Source: Atopobiaceae bacterium UBA7016
Lineage (GTDB): Bacteria; Actinomycetota; Coriobacteriia; Coriobacteriales; Atopobiaceae
Direction of reading: 5' to 3'
DNA length: 9,329 nucleotides
NCBI GenBank assembly: GCA_002449555.1
Contig: DJXA01000231.1
Span: 13,876-23,204, forward strand
The notes below the pieces were generated by a model. It worked only from the letters and a program-made list of their open reading frames with translations, made no database searches and was not told where the DNA came from. A program made the translations under genes and the position numbers. This document shows, piece by piece, positions 1 to 5,782 of the stretch. Every line of letters starts with the position of its first letter. Within the stretch, counting starts at the first letter, position 1.

Positions 1-329
1 AGCTTGCCAGGTTTCGTGGTCTTGCCAACATAGCCCTCGCCATAGACGTCGGTGCGGCCCCGAAAGAGCGACATGACGAGCATCACCTTCTCGTCAAGCG
101 AGCTGCCCTGCGTGACGGGGGCATCCCCATTAGGAGCAGCGGGTCCATCTGAAACGCCAACGACAGGTGGCGCAGAGGCGGCGAGCCACTCCTCGAAGGG
201 GGCATACCTCAGCTCGCCTGACTCGTTGCGACACAGGACGATGGCTCCCTCGCCCGTGGCATGCTCCACCATAGCCTCGAGACTGAAGGTCTGACCGTTG
301 ATGAGGGCACTCTTTCCAAGCTCTCGCAT
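1..329 (-). CDS. N-terminal part of a TOTE-type primase/helicase conflict protein (runs off the window)
   Basis: The reading frame opens with ATG at 329-327 and stays open to base 1, giving 109 residues plus a partial codon. A strong Shine-Dalgarno run (AGGTGAGG) lies a few bases upstream. Residues 1-55 form a small mixed domain (EHATGEGAIVLCRNESGELR), followed by an Ala/Pro/Gly-rich linker at about 52-77. The segment at 80-105 contains SLFRGRTDVYG. I recognise LFRGRxDVYARR as the opening of the archaeo-eukaryotic-type primase domain of TOTE conflict systems, usually followed by helicase and nuclease modules in a long polypeptide. Catalytic residues would lie beyond the left edge and cannot be judged. 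A riboswitch-like element with its own terminator lies about 195 bases upstream on the same strand. The family call rests on one motif and its spacing, so the exact architecture is inference. Confidence 0.62.
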   Translation of the reverse strand, partial: MRELGKSALINGQTFSLEAMVEHATGEGAIVLCRNESGELRYAPFEEWLAASAPPVVGVSDGPAAPNGDAPVTQGSSLDEKVMLVMSLFRGRTDVYGEGYVGKTTKPGK

Positions 330-414
330 GCCAGCACCTCACCTGACGTCGGCTGCAAGCTTCCGCCCTCAGTGTACCGAAGTTGGTGACGACGCTGGCT
401 CCTGCGTCGCAATC

Positions 415-430
415 GCGCCTTGCAAGGCGC
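415..430. repeat. 16-bp perfect palindrome
   Basis: GCGCCTTGCAAGGCGC reads the same on both strands. It lies between the conserved tail of the first TPP-like element and the primase-like gene, about 85 bases upstream of that gene's start. It could be a protein-binding site or a transcript stem. No U-tract follows on either strand, so it is not a standard terminator. Confidence 0.4.
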
Positions 431-444
431 CGCTTGCCGATTCG
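431..444 (-). repeat. Conserved tail of TPP-like element 1
   Basis: The plus-strand 14-mer CGCTTGCCGATTCG recurs with one or two changes at 1037-1050 and 5211-5224. In each case it is about 95-105 bases beyond the 3' end of a TPP-like aptamer, past the terminator hairpin. The repeated unit is therefore larger than a riboswitch. Confidence 0.55.
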
Positions 445-521
445 GCGTACAGTCCAGACGGGCTCGCGCACTGCCCTTTGACCTCGTGGACTACCCTCCG
501 TGCACTTTCGTGGACCGCAAC

Positions 522-548
522 AAAAAACGGCAGCTCAGAGGCTGCCGT
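522..548 (-). terminator. Rho-independent terminator following TPP-like element 1
   Basis: On the minus strand an 8-bp stem (ACGGCAGC pairing with GCTGCCGT, 527-548) with a 6-base loop is followed by six consecutive U residues (522-527 as A on the plus strand). It starts directly after the last helix of the TPP-like aptamer, the normal position for an expression-platform terminator. Transcription would stop before the primase-like gene unless read through. Confidence 0.8.
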
Positions 549-656
549 CATTACATTCATGGGTCATTGTCATTACCCAGATCAGGTTGGAGGGTCGCAG
601 CCGCGATGGGCTACCTCTCAGCCGGCGTGCGCCAGCTCCCCTATCGAGTTGTAATG
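549..656 (-). ncRNA. TPP-riboswitch-like element 1 (thi-box aptamer)
   Basis: Read on the minus strand, the element has thi-box landmarks in order: GGGGAGC (641-635), a short P3-like hairpin CTGGC/GCCGG, CTGAGAGG (ending the pyrimidine-sensing junction), a small stem AGCC/GGCT, GACCCT, and CCTGATCTGGGTAAT (586-572), the thi-box signature. The outer helix P1 can be CATTAC (656-651) with GTAATG (554-549). The 3' side departs from the standard aptamer: after GGGTAAT the usual CCAGCGNAGGGA is replaced by a segment giving a GGGT/ACCC hairpin, so P4 lacks its normal 3' strand. The nearest downstream gene is the primase-like one, not a thiamine gene. Identification as TPP-related is firm from the motifs; whether it still binds TPP is uncertain. 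Confidence 0.78.
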
Positions 657-756
657 GTAGCACTCATCCCTTCAGTCGCGTCTTTACGTATGCGATGGAA
701 ACGATATTGCCGCAAACCTCAGGGACGAAACGGCGAAACTCTCGCAACAACTTGCT

Positions 757-915
757 CTAAGTTGCTCTAAGCTGCTCGCCCACAGGGCCTCCACTAATCC
801 AACAAAACAGCAGCTGCTCGGAGTTCACCTTCACGGCAGCCCTCGACTGGGCGCAGCGGTAGCGGCGCTTGATCTCGCGCATCCACTCGGAGTGCTCCTC
901 GTCGAGCCAAGTCAT
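757..915 (-). pseudogene. N-terminal remnant of a DUF1016 (YhcG-like) nuclease-family gene
   Basis: A 52-residue frame starts at ATG 915 and stops at TAG 757. Residues 10-40 (EWMREIKRRYRCAQSRAA then VKVNSEQLLFCW) match the usual opening of DUF1016/YhcG-type proteins, where a xWxxEIKxRxxxAQxKAAVxVNxELLxxYW-like helix pair precedes a LGxxI segment and, much later, a PDDEXK nuclease. Here similarity stops after the W residue and the frame ends within 13 codons. The break coincides with a 10-bp tandem duplication (TTGCTCTAAG twice, 752-771). The full family is roughly 300-400 residues, so only the first domain's start remains. It lies between two TPP-like elements, suggesting decay or recombination. 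A 17-residue CxxC-containing tail frame just upstream (922-975) could be another remnant but is unassigned. Confidence 0.55.
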
Positions 916-1036
916 GCGACCTCACGATTCTCGGTACACGAGCGCCTCCTCACAGAGCTGGCACGGAAGTCTCGTCTATGCCTGCCTCAAGACGATGCAG
1001 CACCCATCAGGCAAGAAATGCACGGCCTCTTTTGGC

Positions 1037-1104
1037 CACTCGCCGATTCGACGTCCCGCGGAATGGCTGTCGCATTTCCGACTGGACCGATTCTTGGGAA
1101 TCGG
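1037..1104 (-). repeat. Conserved tail region of TPP-like element 2
   Basis: This stretch lies past the terminator-like hairpin of element 2. It contains CACTCGCCGATTCG (1037-1050) and a perfect 7-bp stem-loop CCGATTC/GAATCGG around TTGG (1087-1104). The segment GGGAATCGGCTGGACTG resembles GGGAATCGTCTGGATTG in the same place beside element 3, so similarity continues outside the aptamer. Confidence 0.5.
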
Positions 1105-1117
1105 CTGGACTGCGCAT

Positions 1118-1141
1118 GAAAACAGCCGCTCTATCTGCGGC
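1118..1141 (-). terminator. Terminator-like hairpin after TPP-like element 2
   Basis: On the minus strand GCGGC (1141-1137) pairs with GCCGC (1129-1125), followed by TGTTTTC. The stem is only 5 bp and the U-tract is broken by one G, so it is weaker than the counterpart after element 1. Confidence 0.5.
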
Positions 1142-1240
1142 CGCATTTCTCGGCTATTCCGCATCACCGGGCCAGGTTTGAGGGTCAGGGCCGCGATGGG
1201 CCCAATCTCAGCCGGCGTGCGCCAGCTCCCCTATCCACGC
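1142..1240 (-). ncRNA. TPP-riboswitch-like element 2, diverged in the thi-box
   Basis: On the minus strand this has the same order as element 1: ATAGGGGAGCTGGCGCACG, then CCGGCTGAGA, a GGGCC/GGCCC stem, TGACCCTC and AACCTGGCCCGGTGATG. The 5' half is nearly identical to element 1, but the signature CTGATCTGGGTAAT has become CTGGCCCGGTGATG. The change is shared in part with element 4 (TTGGCCCGGGTAAT). I find no clear P1 helix like CATTAC/GTAATG. No gene follows on this strand except the DUF1016 remnant. It is homologous to element 1 and in the same orientation; loss or change of ligand is plausible. Confidence 0.65.
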
Positions 1241-1344
1241 AAAAGAATCCCTCACCACGGCATATTGGCTATGGAAGAGGGCCCCTCGAGATACTAAAGA
1301 CCACATAGAAGCAGATCTTGAGGTATCGATAGTCAATGAGGCTG

Positions 1345-2718
1345 TTAATCGTGTTCAAGGATCTCACCCTCCACTTCGCATGAACCGACTGGCGCCAATT
1401 GATGCGAGTCGTTGCCCCGCGCCTTCCTGAAAGAAAGCGTGGTCTCGAATGCCTCGCCATCGCAGCTTGACTGCGAGAAGCCTCCCATCGCCTCCATCAT
1501 TGCAGCGATGTTCCGAGCGCCGATGCCCATGCTTTCCGTCGCGTCTCCTTCGGCGGCCACGACATTGGTCACGGTTATGCCAGCATGCCCATCGCTCTCG
1601 AAGCACTCAACGAGCACAGGCTGGGATCGGTCCGCGTATCGGTCGAGGTTCGACGTGATGTTGTCGAACACACGACGCACGAAGGGCTTGAAGACCATAA
1701 CCGTGCACCCCGGAACGGATGGCGGGGACCACACCCGAAGGCCCTGCCGCTCGCAATAGTCGGACATCTCGCCAATGCCGTCGACGAGCGCCTCTTCCAG
1801 GGTCGCCTCCTCGCACGGGACCTTCCCCTCGTCGTCCGATGCGGACGAGTAGCGCAGGATGCTGTCCGCGAGGCTCTTGATCTGGTCCGCAACCTCGTCG
1901 ATGCGCCCGAGATACACCGCCAGTTGCCCCTCATCCCCACATCCGCCTCGCCTCACGATCTCGGTGTAGAGCAGAAGCTTGGTGAGCGGCGTACGCAGGT
2001 CGTGCGAAAGGCTCGTGACAAGCAGCTGGTTCGCCTGTCGCGCGCTCTCCTCGGCGGCGCGTTGTTGGGCAAACGACGTACGAAGGGACTCTAGGTTATT
2101 TGCCAGGGTACCCAGCTCGTCCTTCCCCCGTATGGTCACCGGCCGCTCGAAGACGCCGCCCGCCATGACCTGAATCTCCGAGCTGAGCAGCCGAATGTAC
2201 CGCTCGATCCTGCGGACCTCCATCAGGAAGACCGTGAAGAAGGCAACGAAGCACATGACTGCCTCGGCAATCAGCGCATTCATCCGCAGCTGATACGCAT
2301 CGTCACTGACAATCAGGGCCTCAGCCTGCCCGTCTTCCATCTCTAGGACGTAGTATTGGAACCAGTCGTAGGGGCGTGCCTCTATCTCCTTGTCATAAAG
2401 CTCCTCCTTGTCGGCATTCGAGGAGCTGAACACAAGCCTCCCGTCGCGATAGAGCTCGAAGAGCACCAGCGGCTGCGTCTGCGACCATGCCCTGAGCGCC
2501 GCGACATCGACGGAAGAAACACCGTGATCGTCTATGTAGCTCCGGAGCGACTGGAGGCGGGAAGCGGCGCACCTGTCCAGATAGTCGGTGTCGCGCACGT
2601 AGCGATCGACAGCCCAGGAGCCCAAAAGCTGCAGCACGAAGAAGAGCGCCATCGAGACGAGAGCAGCACGAAAAAGGGCTCGGGCGAGACGAACGCTCAG
2701 GCTCGAGACGCTACCCAT
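1345..2718 (-). CDS. Membrane sensor histidine kinase of a two-component system
   Basis: A 457-residue protein. Transmembrane segments at about 14-36 and 147-167 enclose an extracytoplasmic sensor region of roughly 110 residues, then a HAMP-like linker (about 168-225). The DHp helix carries SLSHDLRTPLTKLLLYTEI with phospho-acceptor His239. The ATP-binding domain shows an N-box (FDNITSN, 351-357) and a G2-like MGIGARN (397-403) followed by AMMEAMGG. The usual G1 box (DxGxG) is absent; the stretch is TNVVAAEGDATESMGIG, as in kinases of the TN...(S/T)xGIG type. The start ATG overlaps the response regulator stop by 8 bases (ATGGGTAG), giving translational coupling. It would phosphorylate the upstream-encoded regulator in response to an envelope or extracellular signal; the signal is unknown. 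No clear terminator follows its stop. Confidence 0.93.
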   Translation of the reverse strand: MGSVSSLSVRLARALFRAALVSMALFFVLQLLGSWAVDRYVRDTDYLDRCAASRLQSLRSYIDDHGVSSVDVAALRAWSQTQPLVLFELYRDGRLVFSSSNADKEELYDKEIEARPYDWFQYYVLEMEDGQAEALIVSDDAYQLRMNALIAEAVMCFVAFFTVFLMEVRRIERYIRLLSSEIQVMAGGVFERPVTIRGKDELGTLANNLESLRTSFAQQRAAEESARQANQLLVTSLSHDLRTPLTKLLLYTEIVRRGGCGDEGQLAVYLGRIDEVADQIKSLADSILRYSSASDDEGKVPCEEATLEEALVDGIGEMSDYCERQGLRVWSPPSVPGCTVMVFKPFVRRVFDNITSNLDRYADRSQPVLVECFESDGHAGITVTNVVAAEGDATESMGIGARNIAAMMEAMGGFSQSSCDGEAFETTLSFRKARGNDSHQLAPVGSCEVEGEILEHD

Positions 2719-3433
2719 TGAGCTCGCCCCCGCAGAACCGATATCCCTTTCCCCACGACGTCACGACGATCCTGGGGTTATGGGAGTCTTCCTCGATCTT
2801 CGCGCGGAGCCTTCTGATGTGCACCATCACGGTGCCGCCGCTCGCATACGTGAACGGCTCGTTCCACACCGCCTCGTAGATGACCTGCGCCGAATAGATG
2901 CGCGCGGGGTTCTGCATCAGCAACAGGAGGATCTGGTACTCGAGCTCTGTGAGGTCAACCTCTTCGCCGCGCACCCACACCGCGTTGTACGTGCGTGCTA
3001 TTCGCACGCATCCGACCTCCAGGTAGTCGGTAGGCGCGATCGCGCCGGCATCGTCCTTGCTCCCATACACGCAGTAGCGCCGAAGCAGCGCCTTGACGCG
3101 CGCGATGAGCTCGACGTATGAGAACGGCTTCGTGAGGTAGTCGTCTCCTCCGGCGGAGAGGCCGACGAGCTTGTCCTGCTCCTGCGTCTTTGCGGTCAGG
3201 AAGAGTATTGGGGTGGCGAAGCTCTTCCTGATCTCTTCGCACACGCGCAGCCCGCTCACGCCCGGCATCATCACGTCGAGGATGACGAGGTCGACGTCGC
3301 CGGAGATGCGCTCGAGCGCCTGCCTGCCATCCGATGCCTCGAGGATGGCGTAGCCCTCGCCCCCAAGCAGGATTCTGATGCCCTCGCGAATCTCGTCTTC
3401 GTCCTCGACTATGAGGATCGTCTGGTCGTTCAT
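2711..3433 (-). CDS. OmpR/PhoB-family response regulator
   Basis: A 240-residue protein. The receiver domain (about 4-118) has the acidic pair in VEDED, phospho-acceptor Asp53 in LVILDVMMPG, Thr80 in ILFLTAK and Lys102 in YLTKPF. The C-terminal winged-helix domain (about 138-236) has the typical VDLTELEYQILLLLMQNP, GTVMVHIRRLRAKIEE and TSWGKGYRF motifs. All phosphorylation residues are present, so it should be an active DNA-binding regulator partnered with the kinase that overlaps its 3' end. The start ATG at 3433 is preceded by a G-rich Shine-Dalgarno sequence (GGGGGG). Upstream on the same strand is a repeat-rich lipoprotein gene, separated by a strong hairpin. Targets are unknown; the lipoprotein gene and its own operon are the nearest candidates. 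Confidence 0.95.
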   Translation of the reverse strand: MNDQTILIVEDEDEIREGIRILLGGEGYAILEASDGRQALERISGDVDLVILDVMMPGVSGLRVCEEIRKSFATPILFLTAKTQEQDKLVGLSAGGDDYLTKPFSYVELIARVKALLRRYCVYGSKDDAGAIAPTDYLEVGCVRIARTYNAVWVRGEEVDLTELEYQILLLLMQNPARIYSAQVIYEAVWNEPFTYASGGTVMVHIRRLRAKIEEDSHNPRIVVTSWGKGYRFCGGELNG

Positions 3434-3459
3434 TGCCCCCCATACCTTTCATGCGTTGA

Positions 3460-3494
3460 GTGGTGGCGCCCCACACGTGCGGGGACGCCACCAC
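3460..3494. promoter_or_regulatory. Strong hairpin between lipoprotein and response-regulator genes
   Basis: GTGGTGGCG (3460-3468) pairs perfectly with CGCCACCAC (3486-3494), and inside it CCCC pairs with GGGG with a single bulged A, leaving an 8-base loop with ACGTG. No U-tract follows on either strand. It could be a U-less terminator for the lipoprotein gene, a processing or stability stem setting different expression of lipoprotein and regulator, or a protein-binding site. Confidence 0.6.
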
Positions 3495-3539
3495 AGGGAG
3501 AGAAAGGCCGCTCAATGCTCACGCGCTACGAACAGGCCC

Positions 3540-3944
3540 CTAACCCGCGTTGGTTCCGGAACCGGTCTTGCCGGTCGTGGTCTTGCCGGAGTTGGTCGTC
3601 GCGCTCTTGCTGGAGTCGGTCGTCGTGGTCTTGCCGGAGCCGGTCGTGGTCTTGCCGGTCGTGGTCTTGCCGGAGCCGGTCGTCGTGGTCTTGCCGGTCG
3701 TGGTCTTGCCGGAGGTGGTCTTGCTGGAGTCAGTCTTGTTAGAGGTGGTCTTGCTGGAGTTGGAGCCGAACGTCGTCGACTTGTTGTCCTTCTTGGTCTG
3801 TGACTGCGTTGTGGCAGCAGCATCGGCGGGCTTCTTGGAGCCAACGCACGCCGTCAGAGGCAGGACTCCCAAGCTCATGGCGAGACCCGCTGCCAAGATT
3901 CCGCGGCCGATCCTGCCCTTGATGTCAGTTGTCGAATCCTTCAT
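3540..3944 (-). CDS. Small repeat-rich lipoprotein
   Basis: A 134-residue product. The start at ATG 3944 is chosen over the upstream 4013 one because it gives a proper signal peptide and has AAAGGA/AGGAA upstream. The N-terminus has charged residues, a hydrophobic core (ILAAGLAMSLGVLPL) and a lipobox LTAC with Cys33, so it should be lipidated and anchored on the outer face of the membrane. The mature part is about 100 residues of almost only Thr, Ser, Lys, Gly and Asn, with six GKTTT units and few acidic residues. It has no folded domain I can recognise; it may be an extended, positively charged wall-spanning stalk. The DNA repeats (GGTCGTGGTCTTGCC-like) make length change by slippage likely. 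It precedes the two-component genes on the same strand and may be their target or signal partner. Function unknown. Confidence 0.8.
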   Translation of the reverse strand: MKDSTTDIKGRIGRGILAAGLAMSLGVLPLTACVGSKKPADAAATTQSQTKKDNKSTTFGSNSSKTTSNKTDSSKTTSGKTTTGKTTTTGSGKTTTGKTTTGSGKTTTTDSSKSATTNSGKTTTGKTGSGTNAG

Positions 3945-4039
3945 TTCCTGTAGTCCTTTCTTCGAACGCCGAAAGCGGGATTGCCTTCGACGACTACCAA
4001 GACTACGGGGCACACCTTACGATCATCGGGTTTCGCGCC

Positions 4040-4477
4040 TTACGCTTTCTTACGACGCGCTCCCCCGATTGCACCCTCCATCTCGTCAGCCAGGGCCTCT
4101 AGGCCGGCAACCAGGTCATCACCCACGCACCGCAGCGCGATCTGGTCCTCGGTGTCAAGCAGGGTCCCCAGCGTGAGCTCGGCGAGCTCCTCGCCCTGCT
4201 CGGTTAGGCATACGTCCTTCTGCTTGTCCCCGCGGGGGACAAGCATGACGTTTCCCGCGTCCACCTGTTGCATGACGGTGGTGTTCAGCGTCGAGCGTGG
4301 GATGTGCCACTCGTCGCATATCTCCTTCTGCGATCGGGGCACGCCATCGGCGCAGACGTAGAGCAGGACAAAGAGGCTCTCCTTGACCTCCAGCGTGCGG
4401 CGGAAGCGATCGTACTGCCCATTGATGCGGTTGAGCGTGCGCATCAGCCTGATGAGCTTCTCGCGGTTGCCTCGCAT
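4040..4477 (-). CDS. MarR-family winged-helix transcriptional regulator
   Basis: A 145-residue protein of normal MarR length. After an N-terminal dimerisation helix (about 1-25), the core holds KEICDEWHIPRSTLNTTVMQ (51-70, helix-turn-helix with recognition helix at RSTLNTTV), then the wing VPRGDKQKDVCLTEQG (80-95) with the family's typical D(K/R)R-like turn, and C-terminal dimer helices. The ATG at 4477 has AGGAG at 4488-4484. It is divergent from the acetyltransferase gene, and an inverted repeat between them is a likely operator, so autoregulation and control of the neighbour are expected. The ligand cannot be read from sequence. The lipoprotein gene follows on the same strand after 95 bases. 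Confidence 0.9.
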   Translation of the reverse strand: MRGNREKLIRLMRTLNRINGQYDRFRRTLEVKESLFVLLYVCADGVPRSQKEICDEWHIPRSTLNTTVMQQVDAGNVMLVPRGDKQKDVCLTEQGEELAELTLGTLLDTEDQIALRCVGDDLVAGLEALADEMEGAIGGARRKKA

Positions 4478-4495
4478 GTGCGGCTCCTATACAAT
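4467..4495 (+). promoter_or_regulatory. Putative promoter of the GNAT gene
   Basis: TTGCCT (4467-4472) and TACAAT (4490-4495) are separated by 17 bases, a good sigma70-type match. The -10 lies over a minus-strand TATTGT (4496-4491), which has TTGCCC 17 bases away (4519-4514) and could serve the MarR gene. That minus promoter would leave a very short leader cutting into its Shine-Dalgarno site, so it is less certain. Confidence 0.5.
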
Positions 4496-4504
4496 ACGAT
4501 TTCG

Positions 4505-4524
4505 GATTGTTATGGGCAACAATC
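4505..4524. promoter_or_regulatory. Inverted repeat, likely MarR operator
   Basis: GATTGTT (4505-4511) and AACAATC (4518-4524) form a perfect 7-bp inverted repeat with a 6-base spacer, 20 bp in all. This is the usual size and symmetry for a MarR dimer site. It lies just downstream of the predicted GNAT -10 and overlaps the candidate -35/spacer of the MarR promoter, so binding could repress both. Confidence 0.6.
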
Positions 4525-4544
4525 ATCGCATATGGGAGGATCTG

Positions 4545-5105
4545 ATGCAAGAAGCTGCAGGGGTGACGCTCAGCCCCCTAAGCCCCGATGACCGCGAGCA
4601 GTTCATCCTCGACAACCAAGAGGCGTTCCTCTACGGAGCCACGCAGGAGTTCGGCATGCGGGATGGCCACTTCGAGGAGGACGGCCAAATCATCTCCCGC
4701 GCTACCATCGAGGCGTCCATCGACGGGCAAGGCAACGAGGCCTACCGCATCATGGACCATGGCGAGATCGTGGGTGGCCTCGTCCTCCACATCGATCCCG
4801 AGCCGCATGGAGGGGAACTCGAGCTCCTCTTCGTCTCCCCCCGCGCGCACAGCAAGGGCATCGGACAGGCCGCGTGGAGGTGCGTGGAGGAGCTCCACCC
4901 CGAGGTACGCGTCTGGGGGCTGGTGACCCCCTACTTCGAGAAGCGCAACATCCACTTCTACGTGAACAAGCTCGGCTTCCATATCGTCGAGTTCTTCAAC
5001 TCACACCATCCCGATCCCAACGAGCTGGACTCCAACGACAATGCGAGCGAAAAGGACGAGATGTTCCGCTTCGAGAAGGTCGTGGGAGAGGATCCGATTT
5101 GCTAG
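4545..5105 (+). CDS. GNAT-family N-acetyltransferase
   Basis: A 186-residue protein; the start at ATG 4545 is set by GGGAGGA (4534-4540), whereas upstream in-frame starts lie inside the MarR gene. The GNAT fold is visible: EAYRIMDHGEIVGGLVLHI (66-83, central strands), GELELLFVSPRAHSKGIGQAA (90-110) holding acetyl-CoA pyrophosphate loop R100-AHSKG-I-G107, and a C-terminal NIHFYVNKLGFHIVEFF (135-151) typical of the family's FYxKxGF motif. It would transfer an acetyl group from acetyl-CoA to a small amine or protein amine; the acceptor is unknown. It is divergent from and probably controlled by the MarR regulator. It is followed by a non-coding region with a TPP-like element on the opposite strand. 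Bases 5044-5105 encode an acidic then FEKVV tail. Confidence 0.9.
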   Translation: MQEAAGVTLSPLSPDDREQFILDNQEAFLYGATQEFGMRDGHFEEDGQIISRATIEASIDGQGNEAYRIMDHGEIVGGLVLHIDPEPHGGELELLFVSPRAHSKGIGQAAWRCVEELHPEVRVWGLVTPYFEKRNIHFYVNKLGFHIVEFFNSHHPDPNELDSNDNASEKDEMFRFEKVVGEDPIC

Positions 5106-5210
5106 CCGGACGAACAGCCGCGTCTAGCTCATTGGCGTACTCGTCTCCCCCGTCATAGAGAGCACGCGCCTGCCCGCGATCATGTGGCACCGACAACGCT
5201 ACTCGGCAAC

Positions 5211-5300
5211 CGCTCGCCGATTCGCCACCTCGGGAATCGGGGCTGCAGATGCCGTCAGTACTGATTTTGACCACGTTTTGGGAATCGTCTGGATTGGGCA
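5211..5300 (-). repeat. Conserved tail region of TPP-like element 3
   Basis: This contains CGCTCGCCGATTCG (5211-5224) and GGGAATCGTCTGGATTGGG (5280-5298), matching the same positions beyond element 2. The aligned order and distances show that elements 2 and 3 share similarity outside the aptamer and terminator. Confidence 0.5.
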
Positions 5301-5326
5301 TAATAATAGCCGCTTTACCTGCGGCT
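5301..5326 (-). terminator. Degenerate terminator-like hairpin after TPP-like element 3
   Basis: AGCCGC (5326-5321 on the minus strand) pairs with GCGGCT (5313-5308), a 6-bp stem with a 7-base loop, followed by ATTATTAT instead of a clean U-run. The stem position equals that after elements 1 and 2, but termination is likely weak. Confidence 0.45.
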
Positions 5327-5508
5327 GCATTACTTTCTTGGGTATTCTGCATTACCCAGATCAGGGCATAAGGGTCGGCACCGCAATTGATGCTCTCTCA
5401 GCCAACGCGGCGTTGATGCCCACGTAAGTCAACCTCACGCGCTCGAGAGCCGCGAAGCGGATCTGCATGTGAAACGGCGTGTGCCAGCTCCCCCACCTAG
5501 TTGTAATG
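5327..5508 (-). ncRNA. TPP-riboswitch-like element 3 with expanded P3 arm
   Basis: On the minus strand: CATTAC (5508-5503) to pair with GTAATG (5333-5328) as P1, GGGGGAGC (5494-5487), CTGAGAGAG (junction, CTGAGA at 5401-5396), GACCC, and CTGATCTGGGTAAT (5364-5351) intact. Between GGGGAGC and CTGAGA there are 85 bases, against 13 in element 1, so the P3 arm carries about 72 extra bases including a small CCG-CTTCG-CGG hairpin. As in element 1, the segment after GGGTAAT forms GGGT/ACCC rather than the canonical CCAGCG-AGGGA. No thiamine gene follows; downstream on this strand is the 3' end of the oppositely oriented GNAT gene. Confidence 0.75.
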
Positions 5509-5619
5509 GCAGAGCAATGCTTTGTTGGTGTTCGGCGCAGATACTCCGCCCCTTCCCCGTCCTTGCGTGTGGGCGGCGATCTACATCCGCTCGCATGAGA
5601 ACGACACCGCACGGCCTCT

Positions 5620-5648
5620 TTGACACCCGTGCGGACAGCTGCTAGTGT
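5620..5648 (+). promoter_or_regulatory. Sigma70-type promoter of the GH1 gene
   Basis: TTGACA (5620-5625), 17 bases, TAGTGT (5643-5648): a perfect -35 and a fair -10. Transcription would begin near 5655, leaving a leader of about 128 bases that contains a CGGAC/GTCCG stem-loop. I see no LicT-type antiterminator target or operator palindrome in the leader. Confidence 0.7.
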
Positions 5649-5782
5649 TGTTGTTTGACGGAACACTTTCGGGACCCGCCGGACCTTCTCGTCCGCCGGC
5701 TGGGGTTACGCCAAGACGAGGCGCACCCCGTCCGCACACCATGTCGGAGTTGCGCAAGCCACGACGACGAGGAGGTCCTCAC

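Noticed and set aside
922..975. Short minus-strand frame ending CQLCEEALVYRES, possible zinc-binding tail
   Set aside because: Only 17 residues between two stops, with no start or ribosome-binding site and no confident family match; at most a gene remnant.
3378..3803. Plus-strand open frames with Gly/Leu/Ala/Val repeats opposite the lipoprotein gene
   Set aside because: These are antisense readings of the repeated lipoprotein DNA. The minus-strand frame has a signal peptide, lipobox and ribosome-binding site; the plus-strand frames have none.
4996..5352. Minus-strand frame running out of TPP-like element 3 as a possible riboswitch-controlled gene
   Set aside because: It starts inside the aptamer/terminator, overlaps the GNAT coding region antisense, lacks a Shine-Dalgarno site and shows no domain.
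5655..5782. LicT/BglG-type antitermination in the GH1 leader
   Set aside because: No RAT-like sequence and no terminator with U-tract in the leader; only a small CGGAC/GTCCG stem.
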